Origin: Pyrenula massariospora
Taxonomy: Eukaryota; Ascomycota; Eurotiomycetes; Pyrenulales; Pyrenulaceae
Assembly: GCA_021030905.1 (NCBI GenBank)
Contig: JAGFMI010000025.1
Coordinates: forward strand, 124,001 to 188,000
Length of the DNA: 64,000 nucleotides
Direction of reading: 5' to 3'
Shown: positions 10,136 to 21,651 of the stretch, piece by piece
How positions within the stretch are numbered: the first letter of the stretch is position 1
Layout of the letters: every line of letters begins with the position of its first letter
Notes under the pieces: model-generated
Seen by the model: only the letters and a program-made list of their open reading frames with translations
Databases searched by the model: none
What the model was told of the DNA's origin: nothing
Made by a program: the position numbers and the translations under genes

Positions 10136-10986
10136 GGTGGGCTGCAGGTGTTTATGAAGCGGTACGAACAGATAATGATGTTGCGTTCAAGGTGTTCGGT
10201 CGGAAGCGATCCAGCAATTAGTGTCTAGGTTTCAATCAGCATGTCCCAAGGACAGCGGATCATGGATGTGGTAGAGATCGAAGAGTTGACAATATGACAG
10301 GGTTTAAGGCAGGATCCAGGGCGACACAAGAACTCACGGTTTCTTAATCTAGAGGTTTTGAGCGGATAAAGGGTGTCTCTCTATTGGATTTTAGATGTGA
10401 AGAGGAAGTTGAGGACGTCTGAACTGTCCAAGTCTTGAAAAAGTGCCCCTCAGGGCCCTCCAACAAGCCCATCACCATGACGTTGAGCTGCAGCCCGACA
10501 CCAACGGTTAGTCTTTTCCGCTACCATCCAGCGAACCTCATCTTTGCTCACTCTTCCCGACTATGGTATCGTCATTGGCCCTCATTTCTGCGAACGCAGA
10601 CATCGCTTTCAGCCTAGCAACTTCAGTTCGGCGACGCTCGCCGCCACCTTCAACAAACCCGATGAGCTGCAGAAATCTGTCTGCGTGATGCGCAAGGCTG
10701 CAGGACGCATAGAGATGTACAAACATCCGTACCCCAGAATATCCGGCATCCCTGTCTTCAAGCATTCGACGCGCAACGTACAGGAGAAAATGAGGGCTTA
10801 GATGAAAAACTTTTCCCATTTTCTATGTATGCACCATGCGAAAATGAACCAGCACTATCAGGACAATAAGCCCGCCACCTGTCGCTGCGTCTCTCCTGCA
10901 CCATTAGCCATGTTTGCGAGCTCCACGAGGCCACCGATCCAAGAGGAATATCTGCAAAAGATCTAAAGGCACCAATTCATCTTTGC
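10136..10986. other. Intergenic, nothing firm
   Basis: Short frames on both strands around 10435-10819 overlap each other and match no family I know. The left part is the promoter and 5' untranslated region of the small gene ending at 10135. Confidence 0.35.
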
Positions 10987-11184
10987 TCACTTGACCATAA
11001 GCAGACTTGCAAATCCCAGAAATGCTCCTTTCTCTGTCTTGCATTTTCGACAACTCCTTTCCTTATTCCTTGTTACAGCTTCCTTAAAGTCCTTACAACG
11101 TACGCCCAGTCTCTCCTTGCACAAGTCAAGACTCTTGGCCTCTTTATGGCCACACGTGAAAAGTGACCATCGGCGGAAGCACAT
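10987..11184 (-). CDS. Small Cys-rich CGH protein A
   Basis: 65 residues from the ATG at 11184 (MCFRRWSLFTCGHKEAKSLD). The chosen ATG puts MC at the very N-terminus, as in the neighbouring small gene at 12040-12219. Cysteines and histidine are spaced C2, C11-G-H13, C22, C30, then C46 and C49 (CRKC), the kind of set that can bind one or two zinc ions. There is no signal peptide, so it is not an obvious effector. I recall many short anonymous fungal proteins beginning MCxxxxxxxxCGH; no function is known to me. The last residues (GAFLGFASLLMVK) look unlike the rest and may be a missed intron. Confidence 0.4.
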   Translation of the reverse strand: MCFRRWSLFTCGHKEAKSLDLCKERLGVRCKDFKEAVTRNKERSCRKCKTEKGAFLGFASLLMVK

Positions 11185-12039
11185 CTTGAGGCTGACGAGA
11201 GGTACTTTCCTGTGCACAATATCAGTACTGGTCCGTTGACGCGCCCTGGGAAAAACTTACAGTTCTTAATTTGTTTTTTAGCTGGTCACTCGTGCATAAA
11301 ACGGCTCTCAATTGTCACTATCCAGCGTCGTCGCTCACAGAGTTTTCGTTGCTGGCGCTTGTGGTTGTTTTCATTCTCTGTTCGGCTGAAGGCTAGGACC
11401 TTGAGGCGCTTTCTGCAATATCTTATGAACAACGCCTGTTTGATATGAGAGGCTGATCTGGAGCACAGGACCCGGTCAACAAATGTGCGAAGCTGAATGA
11501 ATGGAAGACTTCAGTGGTCGCTCTACCCATGTTGGCGTTGCAATCCAGTGACGCTGTGAAATCACCTGGTGACTCTCTCATATATTCATCACCTTCACTC
11601 GCGTACTCACATGATTAAGAGCAGATCACTATTCATCTAAACTATCCAAGTCTCCAAATGATGGCATCGAGGCATATACCTAATGTTACAGGAGAACACT
11701 GCTATTGAATTTGTACTTCGGGACACTCAAACAAACCCTCTATCTGCAAAAGACCGGCTCAAGTGAATTTCCCATGTTATCCTTTTCACAAATCATTCCA
11801 AAATAACTGCTCAAGTTGGCTCAAGTCCCCCGGAACAAATGTTCAATATGCCACCATAATCACCCAGCCAAACGACCTCCAACCAAAATTGGCATCTCAA
11901 GGAGCGACAGATAGAATGATGCAATGCAGGTTCGTCACTCTTATCTATTTAGATCGATGTTCGATTTCTGCACTGGATTTTCTTAGTTCTCTGCAAATTG
12001 GAGTGAGCTGGAGCTTGGCTGTACCGTTTCGGATTCCGC
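11185..12039. other. Intergenic between two small Cys-rich genes
   Basis: About 0.85 kb with no convincing frame. The plus-strand open frame 11763-12287 overlaps the next small gene antisense and has no family features, so I leave it out. Confidence 0.35.
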
Positions 12040-12219
12040 TTATCCATACGCTGCTAGGCAGCGCTCGCACAACCCTGAATCCTCCTGATATCTCACTCTC
12101 CTCCTCTCGCATTGGGCTCCCCTTTCGTCCCTACAAGGGCTGCCATCAGGAGCTTTCGGAATGTTGTACAACCACTGTAGATGACCACATGAAAAGCGCA
12201 GGTACCAAACCTCGCACAT
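12040..12219 (-). CDS. Small Cys-rich CGH protein B
   Basis: 59 residues from the ATG at 12219 (MCEVWYLRFSCGHLQWLYNI). The layout repeats that of the gene at 10987-11184 on the same strand: MC at the start, an aromatic-rich stretch, CGH at residues 11-13, then single cysteines and a final CxxC pair (CERC). The two probably belong to one small-protein family and may be an old tandem duplication. Zinc binding is inference from the spacing. No signal peptide and no known function. Confidence 0.4.
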   Translation of the reverse strand: MCEVWYLRFSCGHLQWLYNIPKAPDGSPCRDERGAQCERRRVRYQEDSGLCERCLAAYG

Positions 12220-13079
12220 ATCGTCAGGGCTATGATACGGAGGTGTGGACGGCAAGGTTTTGTTCTGAGGAATCAAGATATTCTTAGACCCTTCACTGTT
12301 GCGTCAATCAAAAAGAATTCAATTTGGGTTCTTTAAAACAAGACTCGCTATTTCAAGAAGTTTCTAGCTGACCATACTCTCTCAGCAGATAGGAATGCCC
12401 CCTTCTTATATACTTTTGAAAGAGTCAAAATGCTAGACTCGAGTCATCCGAAAATCCGGCAGTGAATCCTTTCTGCTCACGCCCCCGACCCTGCGCCTCA
12501 GGCGGCACATATTTGGCCGTCTTTTCGACCTGATCAGGCAAACAGTTGGCTCAAGTGCACGAACAGCGCAAGACTTCTTTCACGGCTGTCTGTTTCAACT
12601 TATCAGACAGTTCACGTGTTATCGGGCGGAAATTGTTTGGATGTGACGCGGAATCTCAATGCAAGGTCGAATTAAGGTCAGGGTAGCCGCAATACAATGC
12701 ACAGCGGTTGATGCATTTGCCGCAACCACCAACCAGAAACCTCTACCACTAAGAAGAAACACGTTGATCATTAGTCGAAAACCAGCCTCACCAATCAAGG
12801 TCCAAATTCAGGCGACTGCGGTTGTTCCCCACTTTCAGCCATGACTTCTATTACGTGGATCAAGGTTGAGTCAAATCAGGCTTCGCGCGGCACGAACCAT
12901 TGGCCCCTGCAATGCCCGCATGCCGTTTCAATCCCGTGATCAGCTAATTTGCACGTCTGGATGCGCTGTGCCGCTCTCCGCCATGGGTACGAGACTTGCC
13001 AATGGGCAATGAGCAAGTCATACGCTAAAGTTGAGGCCGCAATGTTAGTAGAGATTTAGCCTTGGAAGACCAGACAAAC
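12220..13079. other. Intergenic, nothing firm
   Basis: 860 bp without a convincing gene. Near 13025-13080 on the minus strand lie a good GTGAGT donor and a CTACTAAC branch site followed by CTTTAG, so an intron of the reading frame upstream of it may extend into this part. Confidence 0.35.
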
Positions 13080-13277
13080 TCACACGAAAGCCTGTTGGAT
13101 GCTCTGGACCTTCACTCCCTGCTCCCTCGTTTGCGGCATGACCTCCTGTTCCGAGAACAAGCGATCGGTGGCTAGCCAGACGGCGCCGTTTGCGGCTCTA
13201 ATGATAGCTTCGTCGACCCGTACCCTCCATAGTCATCCTTCAGCACGATCCGGATCGGCAACGAGCTCGAAAGACAT
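13080..13277 (-). pseudogene. Small reading frame broken by one in-frame TGA
   Basis: From the ATG at 13277 the frame reads MSFELVADPDRAEG, then TGA at 13233-13235, and continues in the same frame with protein-like content (VDEAIIRAANGAVWLATDRLF and on) to a stop at 13080-13082. The stretch after the stop keeps a strongly amphipathic, low-rare-codon composition, so it looks like a coding sequence of about 65 residues with one nonsense codon. A GTGAGT donor sits right at its 3' end, so a last tiny exon is possible. I do not recognise the family. Alternatives: an unseen intron around the TGA, or a chance frame. Confidence 0.3.
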
Positions 13278-13728
13278 CTGAACGAATTGAGTTACCTAAG
13301 ATAGCATAGCCAGGTGCCGCTAAGGAACAGTCCCTGCTAAGAAGCATTTTCCGGGCTCTACCGCTCATTTCTATTGAACAAAGGCCGGTTTTCTGGTCAG
13401 TGCCACTTTTTTGGCAACCTGTTCCAACCAGAGAAAGCATGGATATCTATGCACGGGTGGGAACGAAGGATACCATTACAGGTTCTGCCTGTTTCAAGCG
13501 GATCTTCTAGCTCTCAAAAGCGCAAATGTTACTCAAGCTCCTTACTTGACCTGCTCGCGAAATGAAGTCTGCTCATGTGGAGGCTTTGCCTCCAGCAGCG
13601 CCATTCAATTGCTCAACCTCCAAGTTTCGCGCGCACCCACCTTGCTAAAGCTCATTCACGCCAATGGTCACCAGATACTAGAGATCACGTCATCCAGGTG
13701 CTAGATATCAACGTACATCCTTTGATTC

Positions 13729-15444
13729 ATGTTATCAACTTCCAACGTTCAGCATCTCTTATGTGGCGGCTTTCGATCCGGTTCGACAAGCCTTTGTTTT
13801 CACTGCTATGCTTCTTTTGCTATTCTCCGACAAACTGAACATCGGTCATTATTTTGCAGGATTCTAAGGCTTGGACATACCCTTGCAGTGTCTGCGTCTC
13901 AACAACTCCAGGTTGAGACAATCGATTCCTTGCGGGAGAGGTCCCGTTGCATCCGGCAGGATTTAGAAGAGATCGAAAGTCTGGTATCAACCACCAACCG
14001 ACAAGGAAAAGAGCGGATCAGGGAGATTGAGGCACAATATGAGACTAAGATCTCCAAATTGCAGCAAACCAATGACGAGGTCAACACGGAGAATGATAGG
14101 CTTGTTAAGCTAAATGATAGCCTCAGGGCTATGCAAAGGGCTGGAAAGTCTACCAATCGGGGCACCAGAACCAAATCTTTCGAGCCGGCCCTAAGCCTTG
14201 TCCAATTCCTTGTTAGCATGCAGCCGGATGGAATGACTTTTATTGCCGTCCCTGGATGGCAGCAGAAGCTTTTGAATCAATCTCTATCTGATGACGTCCC
14301 AAGCAACCTTACAGCGGATGTCCTGTATGGCCGTGCCTCAGATGCTAAATATACCTTCTTCCAAGGGATCGTTTTTGAATCCATGATAAGGGACTCGAAG
14401 CAAGAAGCTAGGAGCATTGCCAAATCTTTACTGGAAGATCTCCGAGCTGTTCCCCACAACCTTGCTGCGCCTGATGACGGATCTTCGTAACAACCTACCG
14501 TTCATCTTACCACTGGTGGTTCTGATTCCAGCAGTCTGAAAGGAGGTAAATCATACAAAAATTCAGAGAATTCTAACGTGGTGCTTTGAGAGTCAGGAAA
14601 AAAGAATAGTCCCCTAAGGAGAACGCGCTTAGTCAATCTGAAAAGTCAGACGGATGATAAGGATGGTAAAACTGAACGGAATAATCTCGGGCTGTGCAGA
14701 AGCTCCAGCACTTCCCGTCCCATCACTACCAATGAAGGCCATCCATCAAACCACGTCCTTGATCCTGGAAGGGAAGGGAGCCAACCCGTCCCACCGTGTT
14801 CATCTTCGGACAAGGAAGTCGAAGTGGCTGTATCCACATGTCCTTTTGCGAATAGGAAATCCTCTGTACTCGGCGCAGTCACTTTAGGAGTTGATCCTGG
14901 CTCTTCCGATTCCATATCGAGAGCTTCGTACAATTTGCGACTTCAGACTGACACTACGTCCATGTCACGAAAATCCAACCTCTTCATAGTATCAGCGCCG
15001 ATAGAGTGCGCTCATAGGACAAAGTACGGACAAACAGGTAGCAATGACGGCAATGAGAGCGATGAGGAAATGACGTTTGTCTCTGAGCAGATCGCACCAA
15101 CAAAGTCCGCTCCATCTTGGGGGAGATTCTTAACGCCCCAACAGCCTGGCCTATACACACCACCACAACAGCCATCTCATAGGGCATCCGGATACCCTTT
15201 CCCACAGCAAAGTCGGGATGAACTTGTCAACGCGCTCAATAAGAAAAGAAAGTGCGAAATACGAGCTCCCAAACCGCGAAGAAGCCGATCGTCGTCATCG
15301 AGCTCAATGATGCTCCGTCGACCGCGCCCGGCAAGGGTCTCTAAAGTACCCATAGCTGGGTATAGTGCGCAGCGGCTGAGATCACTCGCAAGGAATAGGA
15401 CTTCAGGAGATCACTTTGCCCATAGAATGCCAAGTGGACAGTAA
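13729..15444 (+). CDS. Coiled-coil protein with basic, Ser-rich tail, function unknown
   Basis: Two long open stretches in one frame (13729-14490 and 14590-15444) are separated by two stops (14488, 14587) with protein-like sequence between. The stops can be removed by introns 14487-14531 (45 bp) and 14546-14596 (51 bp, branch TCTAACG) or by one intron 14487-14609; all keep the frame. The 5' end is uncertain: an acceptor TTTTGCAG at 13860 suggests the real second exon begins there and that sequence from 13729 is intronic. Visible features are a heptad-rich segment (IDSLRERSRCIRQDLEEIES onward, about 80 residues), a Ser/Pro-rich middle, and a basic tail with KKRKCEIRAPKPRRSRSSSS that could be a nuclear signal. 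No family recognised. Confidence 0.45.
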
Positions 15445-18400
15445 AATCTAGGTGTCGTACCCTTCGGTGTCATTGGTCTTGCTCTAGGAGTTCATCACAG
15501 CGCTAGAAGGCTCAAGAGGCGCGGATAGGAACGTCTCGTACTAGACCATAAGAGTCTAATTTGGTTCTTTCAATGTGACAAGACCAGCCGTAGGAAGGGA
15601 ACACCATCGTCGATTTGGATGGGACTTAGGGGCTGTAATAGATTGTTTCCGTACTAGATAGCATCGGAACCAAATTGCATGGCTTCCATCACATCCGAGG
15701 GTCCTTCTAACGATCAATCTACGAGCAGATGCGACTTCTATCTAAGACTCCAAGAAACTAGGAAGCATGATAAGGAGCTGAAAACTCGTCTTCCCGGTAC
15801 TCGGCCAGCTCACAGCTAGATATTGAAGCCTGGGTCGCTCTGAAGGGCGAGCTGGGTAAAGCAGTGGTTGGTGCCAAGGACGGCGGTTGACCTTCTCGTG
15901 TCGATTCCAGCATTCGATCCTTCGCCTTTCCTTTCAAACCAGGTAGACAAAAGTACAATGTTGCTCACTAAACACTACCAACATCCTCGATACTCGAGAA
16001 ATATTCCTCTAGTGGAAGCGTCGCAGTCAGACCGTCGGTCTCCCAAACGGCCAGCTGAGCCCGCCCCATCCGCCACGGCTCAAAAATCTCATGATACGAC
16101 AATCCTCGCGAATTTAGCCCCAACAGCCTTGCCACCAGGCTTTTAAACAAACAAATCGCCGCAACATCAAAATCCCCAGACCACATGGCGCCGCGAACAA
16201 CCTTAAAAGCCGTGTTGGGCAAATGCTCCCATGCGCGGGCCACTGCGGGCCGCTAAACACATCATTTGTGCCTCAGCCGCTGTCTGCCTTGCACAAACGC
16301 TAACAACATTACCACAACAGGCATGTGCCGCAAGCGAGAGAGCTAATTCAAACGCCTGACTAAGGGGGCGTCCCTCAGGCATCTATCTGCGTGCGATGTT
16401 TGTCTACGCCGCACCATCGGGGGAGGATCCGCAAAGGCGACGGCCTTGAGTCATTGAGGTTGATATGCATATTTGCCATGTGTCTTCCCGCTTCATCCGC
16501 CTTATACCGTCATGTCTACGCCGCTTCCTCCCGCTCCGTTGTTCTCGAAACTTTGAGGGCAGGTTTCAGTGGTCTTCGCCACAGCGTGGGAGCATAACCA
16601 ACGTACGAGCCTAGCGTGATGAGTTGGTATGCACGCGCGTGGCGAACGCCAGCGGCGTTTTGCTCCTTATCCTAGACTAAGAATAAGGCTCACCGAACCT
16701 AACTTGCATAGCCAAACCACAAAAGAGACTCGACATCGGTTCGGCCTTAAAGGCTAGAGTGGCAAGAAAACTCCGCTAACGGCCGGTACAGGTTTGAGAC
16801 GAGACCAATAGGGCATCTATTAAAGATGTGATGGCACCTGCATGGTGTAAGTCCACTGTTGGACGAAATAATCCGCAGTCTCCTTTCATGAAGACTCGTG
16901 GCGGACAGGATTACAGAAGGAAGGTACAGCGATGCTCACCGGGTCGGCTGGTAGCAATCCATAAGGGTGACAAGGAGTCTCATGAGACAGAGAAGGTGTG
17001 TCTTTCAAGATAATAAAGGATAACTTATAAACAAGCGGCAATATACAGGGCCTAAGGTGAAGATGACCCCTGAACAGCACTCCAGCTTTGTCATGGATCA
17101 AGTGCAACAACGCCATCTTTTCTACTCTTGTTGAAACACACGGACCGACGACACCTTCAAGTAAGGCTCAAAACTAACGTTGAGATTCATTATTTTTATT
17201 ACAATATTCGCCAGTCAAAGTTGATAGCGCTCGGACCAATGCGAGAAAAGCAGACTTCCTAAGGCCCAGATGATCACCTTAAATATAAGATATATGTTCT
17301 CCATCTCACAAGCTCCCCTTCAAGGTCGCGCCTAACTTTGCTGCCAATCCCTTCTCTCCCCCACAACCCAGCCTTTAGCATCCGTTGAAGCCTCCTCTTC
17401 GTGATCTTGAAAGGCTCCGACAATACATTGGTAAGCATAGCCCTGAACAACTCAATCCAAGCCCGCTGACCAGATACAGATAAAAGATCTCTTGTATTCC
17501 TGGCCACAGGTGGGAGCCTTACACCGCACAATCAGCTACCATTCTCTCCCCTAAATCTGAGGCAAATCGGCATATCTCCTACTACGAATGATATAAGATG
17601 ATTGCCGCCACCGATTGCACACTAAGCGGTCTGCGTGACGTGGATACGCAGAGAGAGAAAATCTTCATGAAGGGAGGCAAGTTGCGAGCCAACGGTGCTC
17701 CAATTTTAAGGCCTTAATAGTGTTCTAGCGCCCCAAAGCAGCGTTTCGTCTGCTGAGTTTCGCCGGAGTTAGTGCGAAGGTCGCTCCTGGAAAATGTTCA
17801 ATAGAGTATGCTATGACCATTCCGTTCCTGCCAGCTCCACACTACTGTCACTGATACGTTGGAGATGCTTACAGCCAAATTTAATCTTCAGAACTAGCTC
17901 ACATGAAACAAACATTGGGGTATTCTAATCTACTTTTCGCTTCTAGCATCCGCTCTCGTGGTCTCTTCTTAATGTACGGACCGCCATGCCATCTCCACTT
18001 CTAAAATTGCCACGCAAGCTGAGCGACTGTATGGAAAGCGTCCCTCGTCAGTTCCACTATGCTTGGTAGCATGCAGTATTTTTCCCTCGGAGGCCTCCCC
18101 TACGGAGCCGACACTGGTCCCGATGCGTCCATGCACAGATGGACGCTCCTACCTCTCAGTGGTGCCTGCCCGTACTCTCCGAACGCACGTGGTGACCGTG
18201 CCCGTATGCTCTGCCGTCGCCGCCCATGCACCCAACCTTGTGGTGCGGCTGCGGCGTTAGCGTGGATGTGGACACGGAGATGGTCGAGGTGTTAACCAGG
18301 GTGAAGGGAACGATATCGGTGTAGTGACTCTCCCAGTTAGGCCGACAGATGGAGGGAGGAAGAGAAAGTTCTTGATGATAGATGACCTCTCGAAAAATTG

Positions 18401-20564
18401 GACGAACCTATTCCATTGCCTTTTACTCTACGTACTATCCTACTCGAGATAAATCTGGTAGAATAGGTGGCAAGAAATGGTGGTTCGGCCGAGTAGATAC
18501 TTGCTGATCTCTGCACAGTTCATGACGTCGTCGTGGAGGTAGATAATTGGGATGTCTTCCTCAAAAGAGTATTTTGGATTCTTTCGTTTTTGGACATATA
18601 GGAGTTTCAGTCCAGAAGGGTCCATTCTGAGGCGGAAAACGAAGAAGGAAGAAGGAAGAAGGCGGCTGGTGGAGATTGAAGTTGTAGCCAGAGTAGAGGT
18701 ACAGAAGCAGGACAAGTTGCCAGTTGAGGTACCGTGCGTAGAGAGAGGGAGAAGAGGAACTCGAAGTTCTCGTTCAATGAATTGGGATCCCGCCGATCTT
18801 AGAAGTGATGATATTGAACTTGAATTTGGAGTCGAAGATGATGAAGAAGCTATGATAGAGGTAGCTTAATGGTTAAGCGGTCCTCCCGGAGGTAGATCTT
18901 CGTACAAATTCGAGGGAGTGAGCGGTGTGGCTTAATTACGGTGGCCCTCTTCCAGAATGCGATAGATATCGACTTTTTTGACAGAGCGCGAGGGATCCAG
19001 GCGAGGAACTAACAATGGAGAATGCGATCAACAAGCCGGTGTATATGATGAGACAATAACAGCTGATCTCTTTTGCTGTGAATGACCATAGTTGGTCAGT
19101 GCGGTGCTAGTAACATATAGGCGCTTTTATTGCATCGGGATCTGGGTTGAGAAAAGGCCGATCAAAGCTTGTCTAGTCATGGGCATGTTTTCTACACAGA
19201 CGTGACAACTTTGAAATTTGGCGGTCATGTGCTCCTATAAGATTGTTGTTGGTACTCATACCACGGTAAGAAGAACGACGTTCATGAACAGCGAATCAAG
19301 GAGGATTCATATCAGGTAAGCGGGTGGAATCAACGATAGCGTATTTTAAACAAGGTCAGAGAAGAAGAATGCAAGCAGAAAAAGGGCATGAGCAGTAGAA
19401 GAGACAGTCATAGGCGTGCTCAACAGCACTTTCTAACACCTTTGTTGTTGGCGTTTGTAATAAAATCGGTAATATCGGCCCATCGTCTTCTAAACAACCA
19501 GCTAACGCCGATTTCCAACGCCTTAGTTGACCTGTTTCACAACATGATGATGCGCTCACATCGATCATGCTGCATGGGAGGACGTCGTCGAAACAAACGA
19601 GACAGGCTCCATACTCACAGCGGTTCTGAGACGCCGGGGCTAAAAGGAAATACGCCATACTTCGTCCCTTCCTTTCTCACTCTTGTTATTCCGAGATGTT
19701 TGACCCTGTTCAGTCCATAGCCAGGCCAGTATCAGTTCTCATAAGTTCACGCGTCTCAGACACCATGATGCTTGGTCTTAAGAGAACGGGATGCTTGACA
19801 GCCTCATCACAGCCGTATGCATTTACGTGAGACCGAATTGTTGCTCCTGCGTGTGGGGCTCACCTGCTCCACCTGTACGCAAATCAAAAGGGCGAACGCT
19901 CTCTCGCCCAGTGCCTGGTGTTCTATATCAACTCCTGTTAGAGCGATGCAGCTTTGTGAGGATGCGCAGATCGAAGACGATTCCGTTTAGCATCATCAGG
20001 ACTCGTAGGAGCGCTGTGATTTGAGAGCTTTTTATCGTGAAACGCTGGCCCAACGTACTATATGCGAGTGTCTCTCGATCCTTGATATGTCCAGCTTCAG
20101 CGTGTGTGAAATGAACGAATAGGCTTAGCAAGTCAAACAGGGTCTAGAAAATCAATAGCTGATTACAGCTTTCAGGAGGCAATTATTAAGAATTCCTCCT
20201 ACTACTTTCTTGTGTGCTGTTGTCACGATTTTGTCGCAGTGATTGTAGGATATCCATGATTGTGGCTAGAGATTTGGATGCCTATTGGTACAGTCTCTTA
20301 ATAACTTTATTTTCGGCCTTGGCCAAAGAAACTTGGAACCAAACCTCAATCGTTTGAGCAGCTTTATACATTCAAGCATCAGTGATTTCATTCAGGCAAT
20401 GAAGAACGTAGAGGCTGACAATTACGGTATTAGGTCTTTGGCCTGGCTTTCAGGATTATTCCCATCGCCTGACGCACAGAGATTGATCGCCATCTATATG
20501 CAAGAATTCTGTCCCACAAGGCCTCAGCTTGCTGCTAGCTTCTTCAATTGATCAGAAGACCTTC
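15445..20564. other. Gene-poor 5.1 kb interval
   Basis: I find no frame here that I can defend as a gene. The better candidates are 18440-18715 (minus, 91 residues, no ATG at its left edge) and 20285-20551 (plus, 88 residues ending QLAASFFN); neither resembles a family I know or has clear splice partners. A tRNA-like A-box/B-box pair near 18862-18915 does not fold (see rejected items). The function of the interval is unknown. Confidence 0.35.
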
Positions 20565-21078
20565 TCAAGGCTCCCTATACCCTGTATCCCCAGGAACTTC
20601 ATGTACCATTAACCCTCCTCCCCCTCCCCGAGCCTCATTCACCCCGCTATTCCTACTCCCCCCACTAAGTGCCTCAACCGACGACGACACTGTCCACCCA
20701 CTTCTTACAGCTTGCTCTGATGACAAATCTTCCAGCGGAATCTTTCCCTCCCCAGCCTCCCTTTCATATTTATCTGAATTCTGAGCTAGCGGCCTACTCT
20801 CGGCTTGGACGGCGTTGGTGCTCGGCGGCCAGGACAATGCGGCCATGCGGCGCTTAAGGCGGGCATGGCGGGCGTAGAAGATGGCGGTGAGAAGAGCAAT
20901 GATGGCGGCGGCAGGTAGGGTGACGCCGAGGGCGACTTTGGTGGTCGTAGAGGGGGATGATGAGGGGCGTGGGGTGGGAGTGGCGGAAGTGGAGGAGGAA
21001 GAAACGGATGAGGTGGAGTTTGAGGGTAGTTGGGAGGTGGTGGTGGAGCTTGAGGAAGGAGACGACGATGACGACGAC

Positions 21079-21113
<35 letters not shown>

Positions 21114-21651
21114 CGACGACGCCGCCGCCGCCGCTGTTGTCGTGGAGACGATCCCAATCGTTGTGATGGGGTTGTCGTTCGCATCGAACGTCGTGACGTT
21201 GAACCCAGACTGACAGTTGCAAGTGCCACCGTAGCAACAAAATCGGTGATCAGAGCATTTCTGCATAGTATTGCCGCCACCGTTGGCATCTGAAGGAGAT
21301 TTAGCACGTCCTTCCCCTTAAGCAGATGAAGATCTACAGACATTGAGTGCCTATGCAAAAATTAGGACAAGCGGAGTCGGCCCAGGTCTGATCAGTACAG
21401 GAGCCTCGAATGTAGCCGATTGCCGAGTCAACTCCAGAATCACCAACGAATTGCGTCTTCTCACATACACCGTTGGCGAGGCAGGCGAAGCCGTTTCCGC
21501 AACAAGCGCTCGTAGATTGATCGCCATAGCACGGAGTATCTGAAGGAGAGAGAGTGCCGTCCGGGAAGTAGCACGATACTGCAAGAACAGACGTGTAGAG
21601 AGTAGGAAAAAGAAGAAGGGATGGAAGAGGGCTGTATGCGAGGCGACGCAT
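20565..21651 (-). CDS. Ser-rich single-pass membrane protein with Cys-rich ectodomain
   Basis: Model: complement(join(20565..21289, 21342..21651)), 344 residues. The 52 bp intron keeps the frame but its donor is GTCTGT, an unusual third base, so the junction is tentative. Layout: signal peptide (MRRLAYSPLPSLLLFPTLYT, cleavage about residue 25), a Cys-rich outer domain of about 120 residues (CCGNGFACLANGVC, CCYGGTCNC), a Ser/Thr/Pro-rich stalk with a long serine run, one membrane segment (VALGVTLPAAAIIALLTAIF), then a basic anchor HARLKRRM and a hydrophilic cytosolic tail of about 100 residues. This design is common in Pezizomycotina surface proteins, and resembles wall-stress sensors of the Mid2/WSC type in form, though no WSC domain is visible. 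The stalk would be O-mannosylated. Function unknown; a role in wall sensing is inference. Confidence 0.7.
21061..21134 (+). repeat. GAC/GAT/GCC trinucleotide microsatellite
   Basis: About 74 bp of GAC and GAT triplets followed by GCC triplets. On the minus strand they encode the serine run and the short alanine run of the stalk of the membrane protein at 20565-21651. Such runs change length by replication slippage, so stalk length may vary between strains. Confidence 0.85.

Noticed and set aside
11763-12287. 174-codon plus-strand frame
   Set aside because: No family features and antisense to the small Cys-rich gene at 12040-12219, which has a repeated pattern in its neighbour.
18862-18915. 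tRNA-like A box (TAGCTTAATGGTTAAGC) and a partial B box (AAATTCGAGG)
   Set aside because: The D arm pairs, but no acceptor stem, anticodon stem with U33 or T stem can be formed, so at best a tRNA relic.
20786-21358. 190-codon minus-strand frame, rich in Pro, Arg and His
   Set aside because: Out-of-frame shadow of the Ser-rich membrane protein and its triplet repeat.
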